From positions 74,586 through 124,161 of the forward strand of contig JAHBMJ010000687.1 in NCBI GenBank assembly GCA_018398765.1: DNA of 49,576 bases. Reading direction: 5' to 3'. The position numbers and the translations under genes are program-made. Below the pieces are notes generated by a model. That model had not been told where the DNA came from. It saw nothing but the letters and a program-made list of their open reading frames with translations, and searched no databases. How positions within the stretch are numbered: the stretch's first letter is position 1; every line of letters begins with the position of its first letter. Source of the stretch: Chromera velia (Eukaryota; Sar; Chromeraceae). Shown piece by piece: positions 32,428 to 45,353 of this stretch.

Positions 32428-34375
32428 TCAGTTTGCCATCACAGTCTCACGATGGGAGTCCTCCTTTCCTTCCTCCATGCTCACCTCCCCCCTTTGTACC
32501 TCCCTCCCGTCCCACGAGAGGATCTCCAGCCTTCTGGGTGTCCCCCCGAGCACCAGCCCCCCCTCGGGGGTCACAAGGACAGCCTCAGACAGCCCCACAG
32601 GTCCCGTCTGCATTCATTCACTCATTCAGGGACAAGAGAAGGAAAAGAGAACAAAGAAGGGTCAAAATAGCAGTGCAGTTGCGGAACGGCGCACAAAACA
32701 AGATTCGCAAAACATCCGAGAGGATGTAAAAAAAAAATTCGGAGGCTCTATCAATGAGGCGATACGGGAGCAAGAAAGCGAGAAAGTCAGGGGAACAAAC
32801 CAGTGACCAAAATAGAGCGAAAGGCGGAAAAGTGAAGAGAGCGAACCAATCCGGACAGATCGAAATAAGAGAACGTAGCGGCAGGCCGTTCCTTCCCTTT
32901 TATTCCAAGCACGCCACGGTGATTCTGGCCGCCTACCTATTTGACAGTCCGTCTATGCACGCACCTCTCTGTCAATCTTCCTATCTGTCAATCTACCCGG
33001 AGAGCGGGAGTCTCTGTCTGTCCTCTCCCTGCGTACAGCCGCGCTCGTGTCTAGCTGCCCCCCTTGTCCGACTCACTGACTGACTGACCTCTTGCCCCGA
33101 GATCTTCTGAAGCCATGGAATGAAGTGGAAGGTCTGGTTCTCCTTCAAGACTTGCTCGTTGCTCCCCGACAGAGAGCAGCACGCGTCCCCCCACCCTGCA
33201 TACCCAGTAGGCACACACGCAGTGCCGCCTGCGGTGTACCCTGTCCGAGCTACCACTGTGCCTCCAAAACTGTTTCGCAACAAAATCTCACGAGCAACAG
33301 CATCGATTTCGCAGGCTCGGGTTCCAGGCTTGAACATAGGAAGGGTGCGCTCGATTGCTTCAAGAATCAACGCTTCGGCCTCCAGCACCCAGGCAGGCAC
33401 GGAGGCAACGGTACCCTCCTTTGTGACGTAAAAAGTGCGCATCATCGGCGCATGATAGCCAGAGACGTTCCCAGACATTTCCAGAAACACCAAACCCCTT
33501 CCCACACGCTTCCCAACTTCCCACGTACCATGACCGGCCCACTCTGAAGTGCGCACGATCGGGGCGTACCCCGGCTCCTCGCTGCCATGCCGAACGAGGC
33601 CTGTCATGGAGGCGAGGAAAATGTCCGACTCAAGGGCCCCGGCACAAATGGCCGCTCTGCCTGCTGCAATGCCCTGATCGGTTATTCGGGCGGCTTTGCG
33701 GATCATGTCCACTTCTTCCCTCTCCCTGACTAGCCTGATTTTCTCAATCAAGTGGTCGGAGTTTCGGAGCTCGAGCTTGAGACCCGCCTCCAAGGCCTGG
33801 AGGTCGTCTGCGAACACGACTCCATGGTCCAATGCAACCACATTCTTCTGACCATCAGAGGAAAGCGCATCTAGTTGCTTTCTGAGGACAGACACGAGTG
33901 TCTGCCTGAGGGGGAGGGAGTCTTCGTTTGAGTACCAAACGGATACCCAAGAGAGTTTGTCAATTAAGCGAGCTTCAAGGAGACGGCAAACGAATGCAGG
34001 AGGATCGGTTTGGTTGACGAGCAGAGTCTGGTTGTCAAAATCTCCAATTGTGTGAAAGTTTGTCAGCCATCTGAGATCCTCGGGCTTCCTTACTAAAAGG
34101 ATGTCAATCCCCTCTTCCTTCATTTTGTGCCTCACGGAAAGGAGACGGCTCAAGTACGTCTCTGTTGAAAAAGGTAGATCCGACCTTTCAAGACCGAAAG
34201 AGGGGAGGTCTGCAGGCTTTTCGCTCTTGAGAACATGATGTATCACTTTTTTCATCGCGAAAGCTTCAATGTGGATCGGCTTTGGTGCTTTTCTGTTCGG
34301 TCGGAGAGGAGTTCTTTGTTCAAGCACGAAGCAACCTGAGCTTGTGATTCGACCGTTGAAAAAATGGAGGTCCAC
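32428..34375 (-). CDS. M24/creatinase-fold hydrolase, two exons (ectoine hydrolase-like)
   Basis: Exon 1 is 34375-33089 and exon 2 is 32607-32428, joined in phase 0 (donor GAG|gtcagtcagtcag, acceptor atgcag) to give 488 residues. Residues about 65-225 are the creatinase N-terminal domain (EGIDILLVRKPEDLRWLTNF) and about 230-480 the pita-bread catalytic domain. The usual five metal ligands (D, D, H, E, E) are mostly absent. The first site reads FLEMSG, the second YHAPMMRTF, the next region TGYTAGG, and the fourth TFHFIPW; only the last glutamate in GLSEAVLVTPEGG remains. This pattern is known from metal-independent relatives such as creatinase and ectoine hydrolase (DoeA), which cleave C-N bonds in small molecules. 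The substrate here is unknown. The N-terminal extension of about 60 residues is not recognised. Confidence 0.8.
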
Positions 34376-34559
34376 GTCTACAGTAGAATCAGAAGCTCAC
34401 TTGCAACCATCAGGTTTCTTTGTTTCTGTGAGTCGCGGGAAAGGTACAAATTGACGAGTGGCGCAGGGAGATGAGTCGAGGAATGATGATTCCAAAATTC
34501 GAGAGATTTCGAGAGTGTTCGATTTGAATCGATCATGCCCGACCAGTTGAACACTTTGA

Positions 34560-34740
34560 GAGACGGCATGCAGTCACTGCCCTGCAGCATGCATGTCACG
34601 GCCGCGCGTGCATGGGGGATGGCGGGATGGATCGGCGCGCGTGCCGCGCCGGCGCGCGGCGCTTAATTCATTCGTCAATTCAATCAATGACGCGCCGCCC
34701 GGCCGGCCCCGATGAGACCGCGCGGCCCCAGCCCCGAATG
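34560..34740 (-). promoter_or_regulatory. GC-rich island upstream of the M24 gene
   Basis: Lies 185-365 bases before the minus-strand start codon. It contains GCATGC at 34566-34571 and 34587-34592, and long GC palindromes (cgcgccggcgcgcggcgc) near 34640-34660. Promoter function is inferred. Confidence 0.4.
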
Positions 34741-35209
34741 GCCCCCGATTCCCCGAAAAAAAAAACAAAAAAAGACTATGCATGTTAAAACATGATGATT
34801 GAGGGTTTTGTAATGCATGCCGCGTCCCCATATGTGGGAGGCGGATCTAGCCTAGTTTGTCGATCAGTTCCGTTCTAAAACCACTAGCGACTAAAATAAG
34901 CGAGACTTCGATCACTTCAATACAGCTTAATCGACAGAATGAACAAACATATTAAAATATTAATTCAAAAAAAAAAAATGATACAAAAACTTTTTTTCAA
35001 AAAAGAATATTTTGAATTGTAGTTTTTTTCGGTGGGTGCACCTTTTCTTTTGGTAACCGATATGAATAAACATGACCAAAAAGTGATGAAAGCTGCATGG
35101 TTGTCAATTAACTTGTCAAAGGAGTACGAAGAAGTTTATCCTGGTAACAATTTAAGGCTAGTATTACGGTCTCATATATAAATATTTTCTAATATCACAG
35201 TTACTGTAG
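34741..35209. other. AT-rich intergenic DNA
   Basis: A-rich and T-rich runs (for example A9 at about 34970) with no coding signal. Confidence 0.4.
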
Positions 35210-36100
35210 CGAGTACATCAATCTTTCGGAGGGTCGTTTTGTTGGTGTACAGTTTGACGTCTCCACCACCGGCGTGTTCTGCCAGACTGCCACCAGCATG
35301 ACTACATCTAGGGACTACCTCTCTTCCCTTGTCCTCCCTCCTAACATGGCCGGTTCTAACCGATGTGCAGACAAGCCTTTCCCTATCGGGTCCACGCATG
35401 AGAAAGACACTTCTCCTCTGCTGTCCACCGCACTGCCAGGTGTGAAGGTCTTTCAGACCCTGCTCGCCGGGCAGATAGGCTACGTGGCAAGCTGCACACG
35501 GCCAGATGTGGCTCTTGCACACTCCTATCTGTCACGTTTTCTCACCTCCCCGACCGAGAAGGCTCTTCGTCTTCTCCTCCAAACGGTGCGTTACCTCCGT
35601 TCGCACTCATCGCTCGGGATCCACATCCGTCCCTCCTCTGACCCGTCCAAGCTGACTGCGGTTGAGGCTCTCAGCACGGGGACTCATCGTTTGGCAACAC
35701 CGCCTCCTCACATCCTCAGACGGGCTGGATTGTTTTTATCAACAACTCGCCTCTGATTTGGAAGAGCAGGAGGCAGTCCCGCATAGCAAAATTAACTACA
35801 AGGGCAGAGGTACTCGCCCTGCTGCATTTTACAAACTGCATCGCCCCCTTCTACTCCAACATCCATGTCGGAATTGGCTGTGATGTAACGAACGCTTTGT
35901 CTCTGCTGTTGTCTGGCGCCTCCTCTTCTGCCAAACGTGCCCTCCTCCCCATCATTCAGGAAATACAGGACAAGGCTTGCGTCGTTCCCCTGCAGGCCGC
36001 TACTGACTTGGTTGAGCAGCATAGGATTAGCATCTTCAAGTCTTAGATCCCCACCGACTCCAACATCTCTGACCTCCTGACCAAAGCCCTCAATCTTGGA
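35210..36100 (+). pseudogene. 5'-truncated Ty1/copia retrotransposon fragment (RT end and RNase H)
   Basis: The first frame (to about 35670) shows the end of a copia polymerase: LAGQIGYVASCTRPDVALAH, then YLSRFLTSPTEKALRL. After a frame change near 35672-35690 the RNase H part continues as DSSFGNTASSHPQTGWIVF, then PLIWKSRRQS and LTTRAEVLAL. The typical copia end IPTDSNISDLLTKAL follows a TAG at about 36044. No LTR is visible on either side, so only this 0.9-kb piece is left. Confidence 0.8.
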
Positions 36101-37090
36101 ACACTGACTCGCCTCAATGATATGCGCCCTTCTCCCTGCGTGTCGTGTGTTTTTAGCAGTGATATTGTATCTAGTCTCTTTTCTCTCGCACTCCGCACCT
36201 AGCAGGAGGAGGGGACCTGTGATAAGGCAGAGAGAGAGCAGCAGGACTGAGCATACTTCTCTTCTTTTTGTTTTTTCGTTCTCGGTTTCTTCTCTTCCTT
36301 TTCCGCAGCTACCGCTGTAAAAAGAAGAACGGACGTAACGTTTCAGGAGCATATCGTCTTTCCTTTTTCCTCTTCTTATCTTTTCCTTGATTGTTGCGAA
36401 CCGGTGTGACTTCATGTGCATCTGTTATGCAGTGTCGATCGATTTGAAGCATGCAATCCAAGCGAATTTATTCTGTACATGCGTATGCGTACGTTCATGC
36501 ACTTCTTTGCATGCGGTCACGTGGATCTTTTCGTATCTTTGTATGATGTATCGTTGCCTGGACGGCCTTGATTACCTCTTTGATTGTAAGTTGACTGAGT
36601 GATACACGCTGAGCTCACAGTTTTCATATGAGTGACTGTTATCTAAGGAACTCAGTCATTTCTTGATTTGAACTTTCCGGGGTTCCCGCACGCGGGGACT
36701 TCGATTTTAAGCTTTTGAAGGCATCTCCTCTCCTATCGGTTGATTTACGGAATTTTCTCTGAATAAAGCAGCCTAGATTGATCGATTGGCTTGGTTTTTT
36801 CCTTCCTCGAACTGATGGTATGTCTGCCATTACTCAAGTACTTTCTCTGGAATAAGGACCTACGAATCGATTTCCTCGTGAGTCTTTGTTTCTATCTTCG
36901 TGTGTTGCTAGTTATTCGTTCTTATAGTCTAGCACACATCTCAACAACGATGGTGAATACTAATCATCATAATGATAGCCAGCAGGTTTGATTTGATTTG
37001 ATTTAAATCTTAGCACCTTAGACTGTTTGACTGCATGTAACTAAAATTAAAGTTTATTATTAACTTTTTTTACTAGGTTTTGATTGTCAG
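36101..37090. other. Intergenic, nothing recognised
   Basis: Possibly the rest of the copia 3' region, then unique AT-rich DNA with a small (tttga)n run near 36988-37005. No gene found. Confidence 0.35.
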
Positions 37091-37250
37091 ATGATTGATT
37101 GATTGATTGATGCCAAACCCTAGGTGGAGTTATAACTCCTGGGCTGAGGAGGCTGGGGGCTTTTGTAAAGGCTACGTTTATGCTAGCTCCACTTTACTTA
37201 GTAATAATGCAAATAAAGTTAAAGGCCAGTAATAGCCGCCCAGTATACCC
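37091..37250 (-). mobile_element. 3' tail of a second LINE copy, 5'-truncated
   Basis: On the minus strand, cctagggtttggcatcaatc leads into an (atca)n array. The complete LINE has the equivalent cctagggtggaacatatcaa leading into its own array. The sequence just before (gcctcctcagcccagg) also resembles the other copy's cctcagcttaggctgg region. I infer a related element that inserted in the opposite orientation with severe 5' truncation. Confidence 0.5.
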
Positions 37251-37928
37251 TAGCGGCCAAAACATTAAAAAAAAACTTTAAATTTTGAACTGGCAGTGAA
37301 AATGAAATCAAATAAGGGAAGATTCACATGTACAAGAAAGACAGAGAAACACAGCTTGCTCTGTAAACTCAACAGCATAAAGAAGACAGTGCGTTTTTTT
37401 TGTACAAGCGCCAGGCTGCATGGCCAATTAGATACGCGTGCACAGTAAAGACTGTCAGACTTCAAACTTCCCGCCCGGCCCTGATGAACGAGAGAAAGAG
37501 GACGTAAAGCTGCAGACATGCAGTGCAGGCAGAAGAGGTCTTATGAGAGAAAAGTTAAGGAACAGATACGTGGACAAGCTTACAGACGAGAAGGCAGAAG
37601 AGACCGGATACTGCCACAACAGAAATCAACATGTGTGGAGTGAATGTTGTCTTTTGTGGAGCTGAATATTCCTTCGTGTGTGCTCGTGTCATCAAGCAAC
37701 GATTTCCACTCTTTTTGTCTTGCGAGTTTGTACCTCTTTTGCTTTGAATTTCAATCTGCACGTTTTTGTGTGTGTAGTGACAAGTCAGCATCAGGAACAG
37801 GACAGTCTTTCGACAGGACATTAATCGTTTGATGTTGAAGCAGTTTTCTGCATTGACAAATTCTGCAGCCCTGCCTGAATGCAGGCTTTCGTGCTTCAGC
37901 TTCAGAGACTGAGAACAGTATGTCATTC
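37251..37928. other. Intergenic, nothing recognised
   Basis: 3' flank of the large HYR gene. Short open frames only. Confidence 0.4.
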
Positions 37929-37965
37929 CTATATCATTGATTTATTTCTGCGCCTCTTTGGGTTT

Positions 37966-40900
37966 TTATGGGGAAAGACGGCCCAGAATATTGTCTGATC
38001 GGAGATCTGTTTTCCTCTTCTTCTTTTTTCTTGTTGCTAATGTAGGTGTGTTTTTTGATCGCAGAATGAACATGCAGACAACTGACTGACTGACCCAAAA
38101 TATTGTCTCCTTCGGTAAGCCTTCCAAGATCCTCAGACCGTCTTTCAAGTCATCCAGGGAGACTGCGGCCGCTCCTGTGGAAGAAGAAAGAAACCTGACA
38201 GAGGCAGAGAAGGCATTCTCAGGTCCCTGGTAGGTAAACAACGGGCGAGCAAGGGGGGCTATACATCTCGCAATGTCTAGGTGATGCAAGGCTGATGATG
38301 TTGATGCTGACTGTGCTGATGCACTACCATCAGAAAGCCTCTGCTGTGGAGATACGCTCGCCCCCGGTTTGATTTCCCTCACTCTATGCACCCGTAGAAG
38401 GGATGGGAGAAGTTCGTTGACTGCAGAGGAGAACTGAAGGGACAAGAATGACTCCTGGGCCTTCTCAATAGTCGGGCTCTCTGAACTGAGTTTCCCGCTT
38501 TCTCCTCTCCGCCTCCCTTCTCGAGTCTGCGTACTGCCGTCTCTCTCTGTTTCTCTCCCTTCTCCTTCCACTTCCTCGCCCCTTTCAGCACCTGTTTCCG
38601 GGCAGCCAACCATCTCCATGTCAATACCCCCCCCTTCTCCCTCTTCATCTCCTCCTTCCCCCTCCTCCTCTCCCCCCTCTCCGAGTCGAGGAGGGAAACT
38701 CTCTCGAGGACTCGATGCACCACCTCGTGCAGTCCCCTCACCTTCAGATGCCAATCCATACATTCGGTCTTCTTCCTCCTCTTCCACCCCCATCTCCTCC
38801 ACTGGCCCCTGAGGAGGAGAAAACAAACCATCCTCCCCAACGACAAGATCTCCCCCCCCAGGGCGCACACTGCCTGCCGAAGAGGGGGCCTTCGGAACCG
38901 GCACTTCTGAGGCAATCTCAAAGTTTGAAACGTTGTCTTCCTCTTCGTCTTCTCCCCCCCCGTCCATGTCCCCTCCTTCACTTCCGTCCATTATTGGGGC
39001 CGTGTGCGACCCCTCAGTCATAAAGAACATCCTCCCAATGCCCCCTGGTCCGGGTTTGGGGCGAAAGGCATTATTCTGCCCGGCTGGGCTCAAAGCTGCC
39101 ATCTCAGAGTCTTTCTCTGAAAAGTCTGAAGCACTTTCTTTGCTGCGGTCTTGTGATGGGTCTCTTCTCAACTGAGGTGCTGGAATGGCTACGTCTTCTG
39201 CAAGGTCTATGGGCTCGTCTGCGGCTTCGGAAAAATCAGATGCGTTTTCGTCTACATGATCGTCGCCTAAGGGTCTTTCTCTTTCGTGCGCTGGATTCCT
39301 TTGTGTGGTGAACCTCAGACCTCTTTCTCTTCCCTCTTCGTCATCCGGGACAGAACCTGCAGAGGGCCCCTCTGCTTCTGCGCTGTCTCTCTGTTTATCT
39401 TTCCGTCGAGTCAGAACCCTTGTGACTCTCCTCATCGAGTGAAGGATCTGGTCAAACACTCCCTCAGTCTTGGCACCCGACTCCTTTGCCACGTCCCGAA
39501 AACCCAAAAGTTCAAGAGCAAGCATCCGGGTCTCGGCCTCAACTTCGACCTGGAATTCGACAAAAGAGAGAGAGAGAGAGAGAGAGAAAGAAAAAAATGG
39601 AAAACACGTCTATCGGACTGAAGTAGAGGGTGACAAAAAGTAAAAAAGTAGAACATCAGACAACTGCTAGAAACACACAGAGACAAAAGTGACACGTGCA
39701 TCACTCAAGTGTCGCCAAAGTTCCCACACTGCCCATCTGACCTGTCTGACTCGTGCCCTGAGCTCCGTGTTGTTCTCTTGTTTCAACCTTTCATCACACA
39801 GTCTCGCCAAACAAACAAAGAAAACCTCCGGAGACTCCCAGAATCCAGTCAAGGTGCCTGGGTCTCCAAGGAAAGCGCCTGCTTTGTCCATGTACCACTC
39901 TTTCATCTCCGAAGCTATTCGGAGCATTTCGAGGACTACGGGTGTCCACTCTTCCTCAGCCTTGCCACCACCGAGTCCCCTGGTCTAACGACTCTTGGTT
40001 GTATCTCTTTGCTGGGCCGGACAGCAGTGCCCCCCCTGGCTAGAGACACTGTCCGGAAGAGGAAACGATCTGTCTGCTCCCACCTCGCTGTACGCCTCCG
40101 AGTGATGTCCTCATCTACGGTCTCAAGCGCACTCAGCCTTCCACGCAAACTTCCCGACCCGCTGGCAAGAAGCTGAATCTGCATATGCGTATGCAGCATA
40201 TGCAAGGGAGAATGTGTCGAAAAAGCAAGGAGGGTGTGTGGAGCCACGGAGCAGGTAGGAGAACTTCTTTCAGGACACCTGGAAAGAACAGAAACTCAAA
40301 AGCAGCAACGGCGAGATCGCCATCTTGTTCCTGTTTGTGAAGGGTGTCAAATCTTCCTGTCTGTAGAAAGGGGTCAGAAAAACGCAGTAGAACGACAAAA
40401 AAAGTCAGCTAGTGACAGATGTAAGTAGGCAGGGATGCACCTTTGGTTTGAGATCTTCCTCCAAGTCCTCTCCTCGGCTCTGTCCTTGTTTTGTGAAGTC
40501 AGGGAACTCCACTCTGGCGAAGCACTGGGTCCTTCGTGAGTCGACCCAGTCGATGATACGAAGAGCCATTTTGGACAGTGCAGACATCACGCAGTTCTTC
40601 AGACGGGCAAATCCTTTCGGCTCGGCCTCTTTCTTTTCCTTCTCTCGTCCCTTTGACCGCCCACCTCGAGGCCCTCTCCCCCTCTTGCTTTGTGAGGAGG
40701 CTATTCTGTGGTGCTCTGCGAAGACGGGCCGGAAGGACACCAGGAGCTCCCACGCGAGCATGCACCCGCCCCTGCAACAACAAGAAGAAGACGAAGAAGA
40801 CGAAGAAGAAGAAGAAGAAGAAGAAGAAGGGGAAGAAGGGGAAGAAGAAGAAGAAGAAGAAGAAGAAGAAGAAGAAGAAGAAGAAGAAGAAAGAGCTGAG

Positions 40901-42687
40901 AGGACAGCACTTGCATGACCACAACACGGACAAAAGAAAGATCGGTGCAAGAATGAGGAAAGCAGCTGGAAACCAAGAACGGGAATAGGCTCAGCGAGAA
41001 GGAAACACTTCATAATCCGACACACCTGAATGAAACCACAAAGAGCTGACATCATATTCTGCATGCATGAAGGTGACCGAGCCAGGCTAAGAGACGGACT
41101 CTCTGTCTGACTGACTGACCACGCGACAACGCCCATCATGCCCAACACAATGACGGCAGTCACCACCAGAGTGATCGACAGAGGGACCGGAAAGAGGTAA
41201 ATCATCTGCATCAAAAAAGCGGGGGGGGAATGCGTGTGAAAGAAGGGAACGGTTCAGTGACAGCGAAACAAGTTGAGAGTCAACGGACAAAAGAGTCAGC
41301 TCATTGATAAGACACCGTCTAAGTGGAAGGAGCTGCAGAAGCGAAGGTTTTTTTTCACGGAAAAGGAGAGAGACATATCCTTCAACTGATCTCGGTTGCA
41401 CTTCACAACGCATGCTAGAGCTCAGCTGCATAAGAACAGCCAGACGGGCCGGAAGAAGATGGGCTCCCAGCTGTCGCCATTTATATCTCATTCAAGACGT
41501 GACTGACTGAGTAGAGAGCGATGGATAGTGTCCATGTAGTGAGGCAAGCAAATTCCAATTTGTTCAGAAGGTTCGTTCCTCTCTCTTGAAAGGGATTCAT
41601 CAGGATTTGAAGAACCAAAAAGACCACAGAGAAGATCACCAGCACGACAAGCCGGCTGTCATAGTTCGCGGTCGTTGGGGGGTAGGTGATGGCAACGGCA
41701 ACGAAAAGGATGCGTAGGATGAGAACTGTCTCCCAGTAGAAACAGCTGCACAAATACTCATCTTCCTTGGGACCATGACACTCGCGTCCCTTTTCTAGTA
41801 GAAGTGTTGAAAAGTACGCCAAACGCAGTCTTCGCTTGCTGACAGATGCTTTGATGTTTTTTAATTTCTCCTGACAACGAATATTTACTTCTGTAGGGGG
41901 ACAAAGTACTTTCTACACCTCATTCACATGAAATACCAAGCTCTCATTGATTTCGCTCTGCAGTTTCCATCTGTTCTCGAGTGACTCTCGTACAATCAAA
42001 CAACCCTAACTTGATGTCTCCGCGACAGAGAGATAGACAAGACAGACAGACAGATAGACAGACAGACAGACAGACAGAAAGACAGAAAGACAGATTGGCT
42101 GACCGACCTATCCTTGTATGGTCCCAGAGAATACCCGAATGTCTGTCTGTGTCTCTCTCTCTTCAGAGACCTGCTTGCCCTCACAGTCTCCAGAGAAACG
42201 TCCGAGACCGAGACAGGGGGGGCCCGCATAGCGTTTCGTCTCGAGTGCCACGTTGCCAGAAGGATCAGCCCCGGCAAGACGAGGCAATAGGCCCCGATCA
42301 AACTCCAAAGCACCACTGACCAAACTCGGTATTCCTGGGAGTCGCACCTGATTGAGGGTGCTCTGGAGACTCTCAGGCCCATTCCGTACGTGTCTTCGCA
42401 CTGAATGCCCTGGAAGAGAGACTCGAGGACAAAGTCGAAGGTGAAGAAGAAAAGAAAGTTGGCAACCTGCAAGCAGACAGAAATGATGAATGACTTTCAG
42501 ACGGAAGAAAGAACTACAGAAGGTTAGACAGAATGAAAGTCATCTCAGAAAAAAAACATACAGCAAAAACACGTGTACACACGCACGCACGCACATGGAT
42601 ATATGGACACACAGACACTTCTACACACACAAAGAGAGAAAAAGGGAGGGAGGTGAAGGAACAATCAAAGAAACAAAGAGGAAAGGC

Positions 42688-42760
<73 letters not shown>

Positions 42761-43838
42761 AGAAAAACAAGAAAGAGAAAATCACGGGCACGTTTGCAAG
42801 CCGACACAGCGAGCAGAAAATAGCAGGGAGCTAGAAAGAGACTGATATCAGGGCACCCACAGTCGAGAGCATCAAAATGCTGCTAGCAGAGGGAACCGGG
42901 TTCAAAAAGATCAAGGAGCGGCCGCAAAAGCAATTCATTTTTATGCAGGACATGTGCATGGTATGACTGACCTGCAGAGTGTCCGAAACGAGTGAGCAGA
43001 ACTTTTCCCACAAACTGAAGGAGGGAGGAAACTTCAAATGGAGAAACACAGTCGAAGTTTGCAGACACGTCACGCGTAGTGCGTGAAGCTTTAAGACGGT
43101 CGCATCTGTTTCTGCTTTGCTTGTTCGCCCTTCTTGTCCCCCCTGTGCCTTCCTATCCCCCTCCCCGCCTTGGAAGTTGTTGTTATCATCCTTGTCCTCG
43201 ACCACAACTTCCGTTAAAGGAGCAAGGCTCCTGCTGCTCTTGGGAACTCCCGGACGATCCCCCTCATAGGCCCTCAGCCCGAGTTTCTGCTCCCGGCGGC
43301 GCTTCAAGCAGTCTGCACACAAAAAAAAAGAGAACAAAGGGTGTTGTTTGTTCTCAAAGGAGAAACTGGGGGGCCTTTTTCTTGGGCATGAAGGAGGGTG
43401 GAAATTCAGTGAATGGCACCGGCAGAAAACTAAGCAGCAGTGTCGCAGAGAGAAGGGTGACAAAGACACAAGAGGAACGACGCAAAAGAGGGGAAACAAT
43501 CGAAAGATATCAGAGTCGACCCTCTAACTCTCTCTGACAAAGAGAGAGAGTGAGTTGATTGTGTGAGTGGATGAAGGAATGAATGAGAACGCAAATGAAG
43601 CGGCTCAACCAACCGTTGATCAACCCCCCGATGGCCAGGGCGAAGGCGAAGATTCCGTAGATGATCAGGGGCCCCAGAGCTTTGAGTACAATCGCAGCGA
43701 AGAAAATCAGAGGGCGGTTGCCGCTCGAAAGAATCTGCAAACAAAGGTCGCTCAACCCGACATTAGGTGGAAGAAAGGGAAGCAGACACTCAAAGAGAGA
43801 CAGACAGACAGAGAGACAGAGAGACAGAGAGACAGATG

Positions 43839-43872
<34 letters not shown>

Positions 43873-45298
43873 GAAGAGAACCATTTTTCCTCCAGTCTTC
43901 GCAGAACAACATCAACATCTCTCTGCCAAAACAAAGGTCTTATTATTGCGTCACTCTCGGGCACCCGTCCCACGCAACAATGTCGTCAGTCATGAAGAGA
44001 GTCCTGCATTTGCGTGAGTGAGAATGAAGAGTAGAATACCCAAAATGTGGGGATTCACGACAAGAAGAAACACCAGATGGGAGCGAAGCAGCAGTCGGAG
44101 ACAAGAACAAAACGCACCCACCCACTTGTTCAAGAATGCAGTCAATTGAGAAAAGGGATCCGACGTTGGGGGGGTTCATGAACTCGAACAAATTCGACAG
44201 GTCCAGCCGGAATCCCAATGTTCTCTCAATCTCGTCGCTGTCAAATCTGCAGACAGACTCAAATGAAGACACTGAGGCAGGCAGCCAGACACGTAACTTC
44301 AAAGGGAAAGAAACATCGACATGGTTTGTCGCATTGCGGTCTGGGTACAAAGCATGGCAGGGCCTCATTTGTGTTCAGAAATAGATAAGATTGTATTCGT
44401 AGACCGCACTCTCCCCTTATTGGTGGACGGCCAGCAAAAAAGAACCGCAGCTTGACAATTGTCAATGAAGATGAAACAAGAGAATCCGATGGAAGACCTA
44501 GCAACAGATCGGCCAGTAGGCCCATGCAGCGGCACAGCTAGTCAGACGACTCAGGGAAGGAAGCGCCGCGTAAAGGAAAGGAAGAAGCAACCGGGAAGGA
44601 AGGAAGCCAGTCAGTCAATCACACGCACAAATTGTCTGTCAGAAAGAAAGAGAGAGAAGACGGACCTCTGCAGAATCACGTATACCGGAAACGGCTGAAG
44701 AGCGCCCATCAGTCCCAGGAACGCGAGGAGCATCTTCAAAATGACCTGCATGCAATGCAAGGAGCGAAAAGATGTGCACTCACGAAAATCTTGGCACTGT
44801 GTGGGACAAGACAATCACCAGACAGAAATGGCCCCACAAAAGCAAGGCGAATGACTCTCTCTGGCTTGGGAAGACTATGCAACGACTTTAGTGATTCTTT
44901 CTCACCCAGCCACCCATCCGCACAGCCATCCACACACTCTCTGTGTCTGTCGACAGGAAGACGTCCCAACCTTGTGCGTTGCCATGTACTGGTCTGGGAA
45001 CGGAGAGTCGTCCAGACTGGTGAAGAAGAGTGTGAACAGGAAGACGAGGACGAAGGCCCCAACCACAAAGATGATATTCCACCCGTTGTGTGGACAGGGG
45101 ATGCAAAGCAGGTTGTCGGAAAGCGGTCGGTACCCCCTTGCGCATTCCGAACAGAGAGGCTGCACTTATTCATTCATGCACTCATGCCTACATACACTGA
45201 TTCATCCAGCTATTTTGGGGGGAGTTGTTTGTCTCAAGAACAACACATAGGAATACGTTGTGAATAATGAGAGAAGGAAGCAAGGGAAGAAAAAGTCG

Positions 45299-45353
<55 letters not shown>

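Noticed and set aside
40080..40250. Continuous reading of HYR exon 15 into its longer open frame
   Set aside because: The longer frame ends in a stop, while a donor at 40083 and acceptor at 39980 restore the frame to the next conserved segment.
42840..42930. An extra small exon between HYR exons 10 and 11
   Set aside because: All combinations of nearby acceptors and donors break the phase, whereas joining exon 10 directly to exon 11 keeps it.
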